From contig MWDY01000184.1 in assembly GCA_002070755.1 (NCBI GenBank), positions 1 to 21,606 on the forward strand: a stretch of 21,606 bases of DNA, read 5' to 3'. The stretch is from Spirochaetes bacterium ADurb.Bin110. GTDB taxonomy: Bacteria; Spirochaetota; Spirochaetia; Treponematales; Rectinemataceae. This document shows positions 1 to 8,496 of this stretch, piece by piece. The first letter of the stretch is position 1. Every line of letters starts with the position of its first letter. The notes under the pieces were generated by a model. The model searched no databases, was not told where the DNA came from, and saw only the letters and a list, made by a program, of their open reading frames with translations. The translations under genes and the position numbers were made by a program.

Positions 1-1173
1 GCCTGTCAGCATAATCACAACGCGCGCTTCGGGATCGAGCTCTGAGCGCACCTTCATAAATCCCGCAAAGGCGCAGGCGCTCGAAGGCTCGGCGAAGAGA
101 CCAGATAGCCTTGCAACATAAGTTTGAGCCCTAAGGATTTCCTCATCCGAAACAACAACGACGCGACCGCTGTGCTTTTTAAGCTTATATAGAGTAAAAT
201 AGCCATTTCTCGGCATATCGACTGCTATCGAATCGGCTATAGTTCGCGATGGACGCGCTTCGAAAACACCTGTTGCCAGTGCTCGGGCTATTGCACACGA
301 ACCTTCGGCCTGGGCTGCCCATACTGTCGGCATTCTATCGATCCAACCAAGCCGCAGGAGGTCTTCGAAACCTCGGATCAGCCCTGAGAGAATTACACCA
401 TCTCCTGTGGGTACAAAGACATGGTCAGGTGCAAGATAGTCTTGAATGCTGAAAGCCTTTAGGTTTTTATCTTGGCTTGGATTTGTGTTTATACCATGTT
501 TTCTTGAATTATTTTCAGCCTTTGCGAGATCTTTGGCTATTTCGAAGCTTGCGGTTTTCTTGCCCTCTATTGTCAGTGGATTGTATGCGGTGTTGCGCGA
601 AAGCATTCCGGTTGCCATAGAGTATTCGAGCGATTTATCGAAAGCGAGGTCATATGTGCCATCGACCTCGATAAGCTCTGCGCCATACTGCAGAATTTGG
701 ACTCGCTTTGCTATAGGGGCTGACTTTGGAACATAGACTTTTATCGCTATGCCAGACGCGGCTCCAATGCAGGCCATGCTCGATGCGGCATTTCCAGTCG
801 AAGCAAGGACAATTTCTTTTATGCCGAATTTGCGCGCAAAAGCTGCCAGAAGCCAGCTCGCTCTATCTTTATACGAGCCAGAGGGATTACAGGTATCATC
901 CTTGAGATAGAGATTAGGCATTCCAAGCTCAGTCCGTAATCGTTCGGGAGCCCATAATGGCGTTTGGCCTACAGGAATTGGAGGAAAGAAGGATTCTTCC
1001 ACGGGGAGGGGTATGGAGCCTCTAGAAGGATTTTCTCCTTCCCAAGAGCATTCTAGTACGCCCCGCAAGGGCTCATTTGGTTTCTGAGCTTCTGCACAGC
1101 TATCGCATAGATAGCGCCCCGGTTCGATTGGATATGTTTTTCTGCATAAAGGACAGCGATAGAACCATTTCAT
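1..1173 (-). CDS. Threonine-synthase-like PLP enzyme with N-terminal zinc ribbon (3' end cut by window)
   Basis: Fold-type II pyridoxal-phosphate enzyme; 391 codons are visible and there is no stop before the window edge. Residues 1-30 hold a zinc-ribbon-like pair of CxxC motifs (C7, C10, C23, C26). The PLP lysine is K102 in NPSGSYKDRAS, a glycine/asparagine loop STGNAASS follows at 125-132, a PTGDG loop lies near 255, and EPSSACAFAG lies near 360. All fit the threonine synthase branch. The visible end, VVIMLTG, matches the last core strand of that family, so only a short tail should be missing. The ATG at 1173 is chosen because the zinc ribbon starts at once; a GAGG sits 10 bases upstream. 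It follows ygeY by 29 bases and so is probably the operon's next gene. It could be an ordinary threonine synthase (phosphohomoserine to threonine) or, by context, a beta-elimination lyase taking the place of YgeX. The family is sure, the substrate is not. Confidence 0.85.
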   Translation of the reverse strand, partial: MKWFYRCPLCRKTYPIEPGRYLCDSCAEAQKPNEPLRGVLECSWEGENPSRGSIPLPVEESFFPPIPVGQTPLWAPERLRTELGMPNLYLKDDTCNPSGSYKDRASWLLAAFARKFGIKEIVLASTGNAASSMACIGAASGIAIKVYVPKSAPIAKRVQILQYGAELIEVDGTYDLAFDKSLEYSMATGMLSRNTAYNPLTIEGKKTASFEIAKDLAKAENNSRKHGINTNPSQDKNLKAFSIQDYLAPDHVFVPTGDGVILSGLIRGFEDLLRLGWIDRMPTVWAAQAEGSCAIARALATGVFEARPSRTIADSIAVDMPRNGYFTLYKLKKHSGRVVVVSDEEILRAQTYVARLSGLFAEPSSACAFAGFMKVRSELDPEARVVIMLTG

Positions 1174-1202
1174 AGCTTTCGTGCCTCGATGATTTATCTC
1201 TC

Positions 1203-2414
1203 TCAAGTTGGCAAAGCCAATAGCGCAAAGGGGAGGGCTGCATAGAAGGCTGCGGCTATCTCAAGATCATCTATACGCGTAATCTCATTGGGTGCATGTG
1301 CTTGGGCCTCATCTCCTGGTCCGAATCCGATCACCGGGATATTATGGCGGCCACAGATCGCAACGGCATTTGTCGAGAAGGTCCATTTGTCGACGATAGG
1401 CTTTTCCCCAAAGAGCGCGTCATATGCTTCGACGCCGGATCTCACAAGGATGTGATTCTCAGGAATTTTCCAGGTCGGGAAATAGAGTTCCTGGTGATAC
1501 TCCGTTCCGGTCCAGGCTGGCTTTCTGTATTCAGGCATATAGACAGTAAAGTCATTCACACCCGCCTCTTTTAGAGCATCCTCTACCTGGGCAATAGCGC
1601 TTTTATCGGTTTCTCCCCAGGTTAGCCGGCGATCACAATATAGCATCGCTTGGTCTGGTACGGCGCACTGGCTTGGACCATGTACATCTATCTGGCTCAC
1701 AGTTATTGTACCTTTTCCAAGGAAATGATCATCGTCGGGTAAAAGCTGAGTATTGAGTTTTTCGACCGCCAGGGCAGCTCGAGCCGCTTTATATGCGGCA
1801 CTATCGCCGCGCTCCGGAGCCGACCCATGGCAAGAGATTCCTTTGATATCGATTTGGATTTCCATACGTCCACGGTGGCCTCGATAGAGCCTGCAGGAAG
1901 TTGGTTCGGTAGATATTACGAAATCGGGAATGAATTTTTCTTCTTCGATGAGATATTTCCAACACATACCATCGCAGTCTTCTTCGATCGTAGTGAATGA
2001 AAACCAGATTTCATAGTCTCCCTGATAAGCCAACTCTTTTAAAATACGCGCTGCAGTGATCATTGAGGCAGCTCCGCCAAGCTGATCGGAAGCTCCTCTC
2101 CCATATACAAGGCCATCCTTGATCAATCCCGAAAAAGGAGGGGTTTCCCATTGTGATTCATCGCCGACGCCAACGGTGTCGATATGTGCATCGAATACAA
2201 GCTTTTTCGAGCCTTTTCCCACTCGGCCGAGCAGGGATCCAAGCCCATCGATCCAGAGATCCTCCATGCCGGCTTCCTCGCATAGCTGCTTCAAAAGCTG
2301 AATGCGTTCTTTTTCTGTAGTGGAAAATGCTGGTACTCTAATGATTTTGCTCAGATTCAGGGCAGTATAATCGCGATATTCATGAGCTTTTTCTAGAATC
2401 TTGGTTGTTTGCAT
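1203..2414 (-). CDS. ygeY: YgeY family M20 metallohydrolase (selenium/purine-cluster linked)
   Basis: Cytoplasmic zinc-dependent amidohydrolase of the ArgE/DapE/carboxypeptidase M20 family, 403 residues, the length I recall for E. coli YgeY. Metal-site residues are visible: H77 and D79 in FDAHIDTVG, D110 in GRGASDQLGG, the general-base pair E144-E145 in TIEED, E170 in STEPT, and H373 in AQAHAPNE. H196 in SCHGSAPERG is the usual dimerisation-domain histidine. The family's exact substrate is not settled; members travel with ygfK, ssnA and selenium-dependent molybdenum hydroxylases. In context it probably hydrolyses an N-carbamoyl or N-acyl amide bond of an opened purine ring, much as M20 carbamoylases end pyrimidine or hydantoin breakdown (inference). 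It starts 3 bases after the ssnA stop, with GAGAGG upstream. Confidence 0.93.
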   Translation of the reverse strand: MQTTKILEKAHEYRDYTALNLSKIIRVPAFSTTEKERIQLLKQLCEEAGMEDLWIDGLGSLLGRVGKGSKKLVFDAHIDTVGVGDESQWETPPFSGLIKDGLVYGRGASDQLGGAASMITAARILKELAYQGDYEIWFSFTTIEEDCDGMCWKYLIEEEKFIPDFVISTEPTSCRLYRGHRGRMEIQIDIKGISCHGSAPERGDSAAYKAARAALAVEKLNTQLLPDDDHFLGKGTITVSQIDVHGPSQCAVPDQAMLYCDRRLTWGETDKSAIAQVEDALKEAGVNDFTVYMPEYRKPAWTGTEYHQELYFPTWKIPENHILVRSGVEAYDALFGEKPIVDKWTFSTNAVAICGRHNIPVIGFGPGDEAQAHAPNEITRIDDLEIAAAFYAALPFALLALPT

Positions 2415-2417
2415 TTA

Positions 2418-3776
2418 TTACCTCTCTTCCATTCTTTTCCAAAGCCTTAAGGCTTGATAACGTGCATCTGCTTCGATAGCTATATCATCATACATTGGTC
2501 TATGATCGAGAATCCGAATTTTCCCTGCAACTATCACTGTACGAGCTGACCTACTGGACATTCCAAACGCAAAGTGTCCTGCGATATTTGCTCCCACAAG
2601 CGGAGTAGGGGGGTCATAATCCCAGAGCACTAGGTCTGCCGGAGCGCCTTGCTTTATTGTACCGAATCCAGGAAATGTCGGCTCGAAGTCCTTTGAGAAA
2701 TATCGCTCAATGAGGAGATTGCCTCTGTGCAATGCCTTAAGAAAGTCAGCCGGCCACCATGGGCCTTGACTTTCGCGCTGCCTGAAAACTGCGAATTTGA
2801 ATTCCTCGAGCATATCTGCACCCATGCCATCCGTTCCCAGCACGACATTCTTGAATGTCGGCAATAGAGCGTTGTAGCCGACTGCATTGTTCATATTGGA
2901 ACGAGCATTGTGGGCAAGAAAGGCATCCCTGGCATTCATTATTTCGACTTCGGAAGGGGTGAGCCATACACCATGGCCAATTATTCCACGGGAAGTCAGC
3001 GCTCCTACAGCATCAATGCGCTCTACAGGATCCTTACTAAAGCGATATCTAGCATCGACAGCATCGAACTTATCTTCTGCTAAATGAATATGAATACCTC
3101 TTCCAGTCTCTTGAACTGCTTCGGCAAGACCTTCCAGAGTCTCATTGCTGAGGGTAAAGCTAGCATGTGCGCCGATAGCAGCTTCGACAAGAGGCTTTTG
3201 GCCCGATGCACGGATGCTATCTACCTCCTTGGTGAATCTTACATTTTCTGCGATTCCAGCACGGGCTTCAGCCATTCCATTGCGATCAGTGGTTTCGTAG
3301 CATAGTATCCCGCGCAAACCTGTATCTTCATAGGCTTTTCGTATAATTGAAAGACTATCAGCAATGCATTCAGGTCCAGCATGATGGTCGACAAGGCTTG
3401 TGACCCCTGCCTTGAGCGCGTCGGAACAACCCGCAAGGGCGCTAGCTTGCAGAATCTCAGGGTCGATTGCTCGATCCAGGCGCCACCACAGATGTTCGAG
3501 AAGCTGCGCAAAATCCTTAGATGGCGCAATATCGACAAGCATCCCACGCGAAAGCACTGAGTATAGATGAGTATGCGCGCATACAAGTCCTGGTGAAAGG
3601 AATCCTCCATCTCCCGCCAGTTTTGCTTTAGGGTATTTTGTCTGCAAAGATGCTCCAATCTCAGCAATAGTACCGCCATGTGCTCCTTCGTTTGGCTCAT
3701 ATACCGCTATGTCTATTGGCTCGGAAACCAAAGGCGGATCCAGTTCCATGATTCTTGCATTGCGAAACAAAATCAT
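2418..3776 (-). CDS. ssnA: SsnA, amidohydrolase/aminohydrolase of the selenium-linked purine cluster
   Basis: Metal-dependent hydrolase of the chlorohydrolase/guanine-deaminase type, 452 residues. Metal ligands are visible as H68 and H70 in CAHTHLYS, H231 in HIHLAED (with E234), H268 in IIGHGVW and D316 in LGTDGMGAD. The order and spacing, plus the LWWRLDRAI segment near 96-104, are typical of SsnA rather than of guanine deaminase. The family is known from E. coli, where ssnA lies beside ygfK in the selenium-linked purine cluster. The natural substrate is unproven; removal of an amino group or opening of an intermediate ring is the expected chemistry. The ATG at 3776 overlaps the ygfK stop as ATGA and is preceded by GGAGGTG, so the two are probably co-translated. 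Confidence 0.93.
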   Translation of the reverse strand: MILFRNARIMELDPPLVSEPIDIAVYEPNEGAHGGTIAEIGASLQTKYPKAKLAGDGGFLSPGLVCAHTHLYSVLSRGMLVDIAPSKDFAQLLEHLWWRLDRAIDPEILQASALAGCSDALKAGVTSLVDHHAGPECIADSLSIIRKAYEDTGLRGILCYETTDRNGMAEARAGIAENVRFTKEVDSIRASGQKPLVEAAIGAHASFTLSNETLEGLAEAVQETGRGIHIHLAEDKFDAVDARYRFSKDPVERIDAVGALTSRGIIGHGVWLTPSEVEIMNARDAFLAHNARSNMNNAVGYNALLPTFKNVVLGTDGMGADMLEEFKFAVFRQRESQGPWWPADFLKALHRGNLLIERYFSKDFEPTFPGFGTIKQGAPADLVLWDYDPPTPLVGANIAGHFAFGMSSRSARTVIVAGKIRILDHRPMYDDIAIEADARYQALRLWKRMEER

Positions 3777-6700
3777 TCATGCACCTCCACGAGATAATTA
3801 TGCTCAGACCATACTACACGGGCTAATGCCAAGATTGCGCTATGCACGGATAGGGAAATAACTCCATTCCAGGCAAAAAATGGCAGTTCAGCGACAGATT
3901 CTCCTGCTTTTGCTCGGAAAACCAGATATGGTCTTTCCCTATTTCCCGAAAAAGCAAAACCTGCATTGTTTGAAGCACGGAGATCACCTACGGTATCGAA
4001 GAGCGTCGGTTTATCTCTATAGGGTTCGCCCTTCCATAGACAAAAACGCCCGCAGTTACCGCACTCATTGCAGAGTCGATCTATATGTAAAATTTGGGCA
4101 GGTTGATCGAACAATCTTCCTGTTTCTATGATCATATTCGCCCGGTTAGGGCAGACTTCGACACATCGCAGACAGGCCGAATCACATGCTAGACAGCGCT
4201 CCGCTTCTATTGCCGCGAATGAAGAGTCATCCATAGGCAGAGATTCCAGTATCTTACCGCGATTTAAGCGAGACGTGCTGTCCCATAAAGGAGCTCGATA
4301 GTCATTATTGATTACTTCTATTTCCCTTTTCTTGAGAATGGCTAAGGCTGCTGCTCGACCATCCGCTTCCGAGGCAATAATCGAAGAAGGTCCCCTGCGC
4401 GCATCGCCACAGATGTAGATTCCGGGAATCGAAGATTCCATTGTCTCTTCGTCTACGATGGGAAGGCCATTTTTCGCTACTTCGATTCCAAAATTCAGGA
4501 AGAGTGTGGGATCAGGAGCTTCTCCCACTGCGGTAATCATAAGGTCGCAAGGAAGTGTAAATGTTTCATCAGTTGGTACAGGGCTAGGCCGGCCAGACTC
4601 ATCTTTCTCACCTAGTTTCATGCGGCGCAATGTTATTATGCCTGGCCCTAGCGCTTCAGGGAGCGTCAACTCGAGGAAAATAGATTCTTGATTGTTTTCT
4701 TCTGAAAATGAATCTTGGGAAGATGGGGGATCTTGAGAAAAAAATGAAGCTAGATTATCACGGCTAATCATGAGTGAGGTTGCTTCCGCGATTGCATTTG
4801 CAAGTTCTTCCTTATCTGCAGGCATCTCGTTTTTGCTGCGTCGATAAGACCAGTAGACATGTTCTATACCAGGGATTCTAGATGCCAACCTAACTGCGTC
4901 GCATGCAGTGTTGCCTCCTCCCACAACAAGTACATTTTTCGCTCCACTAAGAGGATCAAGTCCTTTTTCCATGCAAGAGCGGAGAAAATCGAGCGCATGC
5001 AGGACTCTTACACCATCGCCATCAAGTTTTAAATTGCGGGCATGGTATGCTCCATGAGCAATGACGATGGAATCGAATTCATCTCTTTTTAGGGCTTCAC
5101 AAGCTTCTGTAGTAGAAATCTCAGTACCAAATCGAAACTCTACACCGAGTTTTTCTAGTCTATCGATATCCGATGCAATATCCTCCCGAGAAATTCTGAA
5201 AGAAGGAATGACCGTAGAAGGTACGCCGCCAGCAATAGGCAATTTTTCAAAAACAACAACTCTCTGTCCATGCTGAGCCAAATACCAAGCGCATGCTAGC
5301 CCTGCGGGCCCAGAGCCAATTATCGCTGTCTTTCCAATCGCTTCTCCAGGCCATGCAGGTCGTATTTCATTTCTCGATTCTAGGTTTGCCGCCCGTACGG
5401 TGGACAATTTAACATCCCGGATGCGAACGGCACCCTCATAATCCACACGCGAACAATGTTCCTGGCAGATATGGTCACATAGAATTCCAGTTATTGTGGG
5501 CAGTGGATTATCCGAAATAATAATGGAAAGCCCTCTATTTGCATCGCCAGTTCCCGTTGCAGCAACATATGCTGGTACTTTTTGTCCGACGGGACATGCT
5601 TCGATGCAGGGTGCAGCAAAACAATCAAATAGCGGCAAAGGACCTTCAATGGAAGCCATTCCTTCTTTCCATTCCTTGCGGTAATAGGGTTTTGAAAAGA
5701 CTCCTTCGGCAAGTGCATCTAAAGCTACGGAATCCGGCCTCTCGGGCGCAAATGGCAGACTTGCGAGTACATCTTTCACCATATGTCCTAAGCGCTGATA
5801 ACCACCTGGTTTCAGTAAATCGGTTGCAATTGTCAGTGGGCCTAATCCTGCTCTGATTAGGTCGGCCGCATTGAAGGCGGATACGCCGCCGCAATAAGAA
5901 AACCGTGCTCCAAAATCAGGCAAAGCATGAGCTAGGCTTGCTGCAAGATGGATTGTGATCGGGAAAAGGGCCCGGCCTGAGAGATATCGCTCCATACCAG
6001 GTAAATAATCACCGTTATTTATATTGGCCAGAGTATTAGAAAGCTTAATGCCAAATCTCCTTCCTCTGTTGGCTGCAACCTCGCCGAGTGTGTTTATGAG
6101 CGATATCGCCATGTCGAATTGCAGATCGTTCTCGAAACTCTCGCGCTTTAGGACAATATCCTTCCATCCAAGTCTATTGAGAATAGTTCGTGCATTTTCG
6201 TAGCCAAGAAGGGTTGGGTTGAGCTTTATGTAGGTGTCAAAGCCTTTCTCCTCAATGAGATAGCGGCCTATGCGCTCAATTTCGTCAGGAGGACAGCCAT
6301 GCATGGTCGAGAGCGTCACCGAATGTACAGGTCGAACCGGCATGTGTTCTGCTATGGAACGGGCTTTCTCGAGCGCTTGAGATCCAAAAGCCTGCATAAA
6401 AAGTGGAGATTCGACGAAAGACTTTAGCTCTTCAAGCGCAGGTTCCCAATAAGAGCCTGTTTCGGGTCTGCGCATACCTTCGATAAAAGCGTCCATTTTT
6501 TCGCTCTTGAGGCCTTCCAGTGTGTAACCAACCGACATATTGAATAAAAAATCGCTTGGTTTATGTGACCATATTCTTGCAAAAAGATTGATGACTATCC
6601 AGGCGTTTATATATTCAATACGCGCTTCTTCAAGCGAAAGCTCGGTGGACCATTCAACATTGTATCCCTCATCGAGCGCATCGATACAGGGTTTGTCGAT

Positions 6701-6988
6701 GTCGAGATGATCGTTCTCCTGCACCGTTTTTAATTCGAATACTCTCGCTCCCGAAAGGTATGCTGCGATAAGGTTGGGAGCAATCTGCGTGTGCGGCCCT
6801 GCTGCAGGCCCAAGCGGAATGCTTATCGTAGAGGCCATTACTGGCATGGCTGAGCTCTCCGCTTCCTGTTCGAATATATCTAACCAAGTAGATTCTGGAA
6901 TTTCGAAAATGCTGCGTTTTGCTATGTACTCTCCTGTAATGCGCATAAACAGAGCCGGCAGTGCTGTTGTTTTCATTATCTTGCTCAT
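3773..6988 (-). CDS. ygfK: YgfK, multidomain flavin/iron-sulfur oxidoreductase (annotated as putative selenate reductase subunit)
   Basis: Large cytoplasmic redox protein of 1071 residues. Residues 1-430 form a dihydroorotate-dehydrogenase-like barrel, with PLGPAAGPHTQ at 58-68 and STMHGCPPDEIE at 227-238 followed by YIKLNPTLLG. Residues 450-890 are a GltD-like module: cysteines 456, 461, 465 and 504, 508, 512 for Fe-S, FAD motif GSGPAG at 558-563, and NAD(P) motif VVGGGNTACDAV at 688-699. The C-terminus carries ferredoxin-like cysteines 932, 935, 939, 942, 946 and 973, 976, 979, 983. The selenate reductase name is historical. The domain set resembles dihydropyrimidine dehydrogenase with domains reordered, so NAD(P)H-driven reduction of a purine-derived ring is a reasonable inference. 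Start 6988 is chosen because MSKIM lines up with E. coli YgfK (MGDIM) and overlaps the hyuA stop as ATGA, with GGGGG upstream; a TTG at 7000 is less likely. A Ser/Gln/Glu-rich stretch at 748-769 looks like a local insertion. Confidence 0.95.
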   Translation of the reverse strand: MSKIMKTTALPALFMRITGEYIAKRSIFEIPESTWLDIFEQEAESSAMPVMASTISIPLGPAAGPHTQIAPNLIAAYLSGARVFELKTVQENDHLDIDKPCIDALDEGYNVEWSTELSLEEARIEYINAWIVINLFARIWSHKPSDFLFNMSVGYTLEGLKSEKMDAFIEGMRRPETGSYWEPALEELKSFVESPLFMQAFGSQALEKARSIAEHMPVRPVHSVTLSTMHGCPPDEIERIGRYLIEEKGFDTYIKLNPTLLGYENARTILNRLGWKDIVLKRESFENDLQFDMAISLINTLGEVAANRGRRFGIKLSNTLANINNGDYLPGMERYLSGRALFPITIHLAASLAHALPDFGARFSYCGGVSAFNAADLIRAGLGPLTIATDLLKPGGYQRLGHMVKDVLASLPFAPERPDSVALDALAEGVFSKPYYRKEWKEGMASIEGPLPLFDCFAAPCIEACPVGQKVPAYVAATGTGDANRGLSIIISDNPLPTITGILCDHICQEHCSRVDYEGAVRIRDVKLSTVRAANLESRNEIRPAWPGEAIGKTAIIGSGPAGLACAWYLAQHGQRVVVFEKLPIAGGVPSTVIPSFRISREDIASDIDRLEKLGVEFRFGTEISTTEACEALKRDEFDSIVIAHGAYHARNLKLDGDGVRVLHALDFLRSCMEKGLDPLSGAKNVLVVGGGNTACDAVRLASRIPGIEHVYWSYRRSKNEMPADKEELANAIAEATSLMISRDNLASFFSQDPPSSQDSFSEENNQESIFLELTLPEALGPGIITLRRMKLGEKDESGRPSPVPTDETFTLPCDLMITAVGEAPDPTLFLNFGIEVAKNGLPIVDEETMESSIPGIYICGDARRGPSSIIASEADGRAAALAILKKREIEVINNDYRAPLWDSTSRLNRGKILESLPMDDSSFAAIEAERCLACDSACLRCVEVCPNRANMIIETGRLFDQPAQILHIDRLCNECGNCGRFCLWKGEPYRDKPTLFDTVGDLRASNNAGFAFSGNRERPYLVFRAKAGESVAELPFFAWNGVISLSVHSAILALARVVWSEHNYLVEVHE

Positions 6989-8466
6989 CGATACCCCCAA
7001 GTAAGAAATGTGCCATAACCAGGTTTGGCAAGAATCATACCTTCATCATTAGAAAATACAGGATCTTTGGGCACTCCGAGCGCTGCGGCAAGCCTAACCG
7101 AGGCATATACGCAAGAACCTCGCACCCATGTGCCTTCGATGCGTCCCGAAAGCACCATTCCCGCAAAAGGCGTTATCGCGCTTTTGCTCATCATGGCCGA
7201 AGGGTTGAGTCGCCTTGTATGCTCTGGATCGACAAGGACAATATCAGCATCTTTACCAGGAGAAAGCGAGCCCTTTCCTTGCCAAAGCCCATACCTTCTT
7301 GCTGCTCCACCGCTCGTCACTTCGAGAAAACGATCGAGTGAGAGCCTCTTGGCAAACAACCCCTCAGATAGCATGTAAGGAAAGAGTGTTCCAGTGCCGG
7401 GAATGCCGCCATATGCCGTCATTGGGTCATCTGTGAATTTCTCGTAATCGGGTGCTCCCGCATGATCAGATGTGACAAAGTTGATCTTTCCATCGGCGAG
7501 AAGGTGCCATAGCATCGCTTTTTGTTCTGGGCTTTTCACTGGTGGAGCCGTCTTGAGAGCAGCTCCGAGGCGAGTGAAGTCCGTCTCATCGAACGCAAGG
7601 TAATGAGCGCAGGTCTCGCATGTGGCACCGCGCTCAAAAGCCATTATGGCGGCCTTAGCGGTACCGACATGGACAATGTGTACATATTTGGCATATTGTC
7701 CTGCAAGTTTTAGAGCCTTCATCACCGCTACGATTTCCGCATCCATCGGACGCGAGGCATAGTAATCTATCCACTGCGGTTTTTGTTGGCCACGCAGTAA
7801 TTCTCTTTCCTTGGTTGCTTCCGAAATTACATAAGGATCCTCTGCATGCAGAAGAAGAGGGCGTCCCTCTTTTCCGCATGCTTGCGCAGCAGCAGCGAAT
7901 TGAGTCTCGTCTACTGCAGGGAATGTGTCCATGCCTGAGATGAAATAGGATTTGAAGCCAAGCACTCGAGGAGTAAGCGATGTTATAAGTTCAGGAATAT
8001 GTTCGGGAGCCGTATTCCCATTTATGCCACCGTAAAAGCCGAAATCGACCAACGCTTTTTTTTGAATGATAGATAGCTTCTGTTCGAGTGCCTCATCAGA
8101 GATGATGGGTGGAATGGAAGTACAGGGCATATCTATGACGGTGGTAACACCTCCTCGGGCTGCTTCTGCGGAGCCATGCAGAAAATCCTCGCGATGCGTA
8201 AAGCCAGGCTCATCGAAGTGAACATGGGGATCTATTGCACCTGGAAATGCGAGAAGCCCATGCGCATCTATGATCTCTTCATCATCATATGCATGAAGCT
8301 TATTTGCTTTATTCGCCCCGGAATCTATATTCTCTAGCGGATTTTCTTTTTTTTTCTCAATGCCTGCTTCCTTGATAGAGGCAATTTTACCGTCCTTTAT
8401 GAAAATATCGACAAGCCGAAAATCGCGTTCACCAGGCAACGCCGCGGCGACATTTGCTAGTATCAT
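6985..8466 (-). CDS. hyuA: Allantoinase/hydantoinase-type cyclic amidohydrolase (HyuA/AllB family)
   Basis: Binuclear-zinc cyclic amidohydrolase of 493 residues that would open a hydantoin, dihydropyrimidine or allantoin-like ring. Ligands are visible: H81 and H83 in DPHVHFDEPG, the carbamylated-lysine candidate K172 in LGFKSYF, H207 in LLLHAED, H263/H266 in VHIVHVG and D334 in VTSDHAG. YYASRP (235-240), CETCAHY (283-289) and KTAPPV place it nearer to allantoinase than to classical dihydropyrimidinase. Residues 37-64 are an extra charged stretch, which helps explain a length about 40 residues above E. coli AllB. ATG 8466 is preferred over an in-frame TTG at 8484 because GGGAG lies 7 bases upstream of the ATG. 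It begins 30 bases after the xdh molybdenum subunit and ends inside the ygfK start. Probable role: hydrolysis of a ring produced by YgfK or XDH (inference). Confidence 0.92.
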   Translation of the reverse strand: MILANVAAALPGERDFRLVDIFIKDGKIASIKEAGIEKKKENPLENIDSGANKANKLHAYDDEEIIDAHGLLAFPGAIDPHVHFDEPGFTHREDFLHGSAEAARGGVTTVIDMPCTSIPPIISDEALEQKLSIIQKKALVDFGFYGGINGNTAPEHIPELITSLTPRVLGFKSYFISGMDTFPAVDETQFAAAAQACGKEGRPLLLHAEDPYVISEATKERELLRGQQKPQWIDYYASRPMDAEIVAVMKALKLAGQYAKYVHIVHVGTAKAAIMAFERGATCETCAHYLAFDETDFTRLGAALKTAPPVKSPEQKAMLWHLLADGKINFVTSDHAGAPDYEKFTDDPMTAYGGIPGTGTLFPYMLSEGLFAKRLSLDRFLEVTSGGAARRYGLWQGKGSLSPGKDADIVLVDPEHTRRLNPSAMMSKSAITPFAGMVLSGRIEGTWVRGSCVYASVRLAAALGVPKDPVFSNDEGMILAKPGYGTFLTWGYR

Positions 8467-8473
8467 TCTGCTT

Positions 8474-8478
8474 CTCCC
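8474..8478 (-). promoter_or_regulatory. Ribosome binding site fixing the hyuA start
   Basis: GGGAG lies seven bases before ATG 8466. It supports MILANVAAAL as the true start rather than the in-frame TTG at 8484, which has no good site of its own. Confidence 0.65.
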
Positions 8479-8496
8479 TGCCAAGAATATTCCGCA

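Noticed and set aside
8467..8484. TTG start for hyuA at 8484
   Set aside because: The ATG at 8466 has GGGAG seven bases upstream and begins at the usual first strand of the family.
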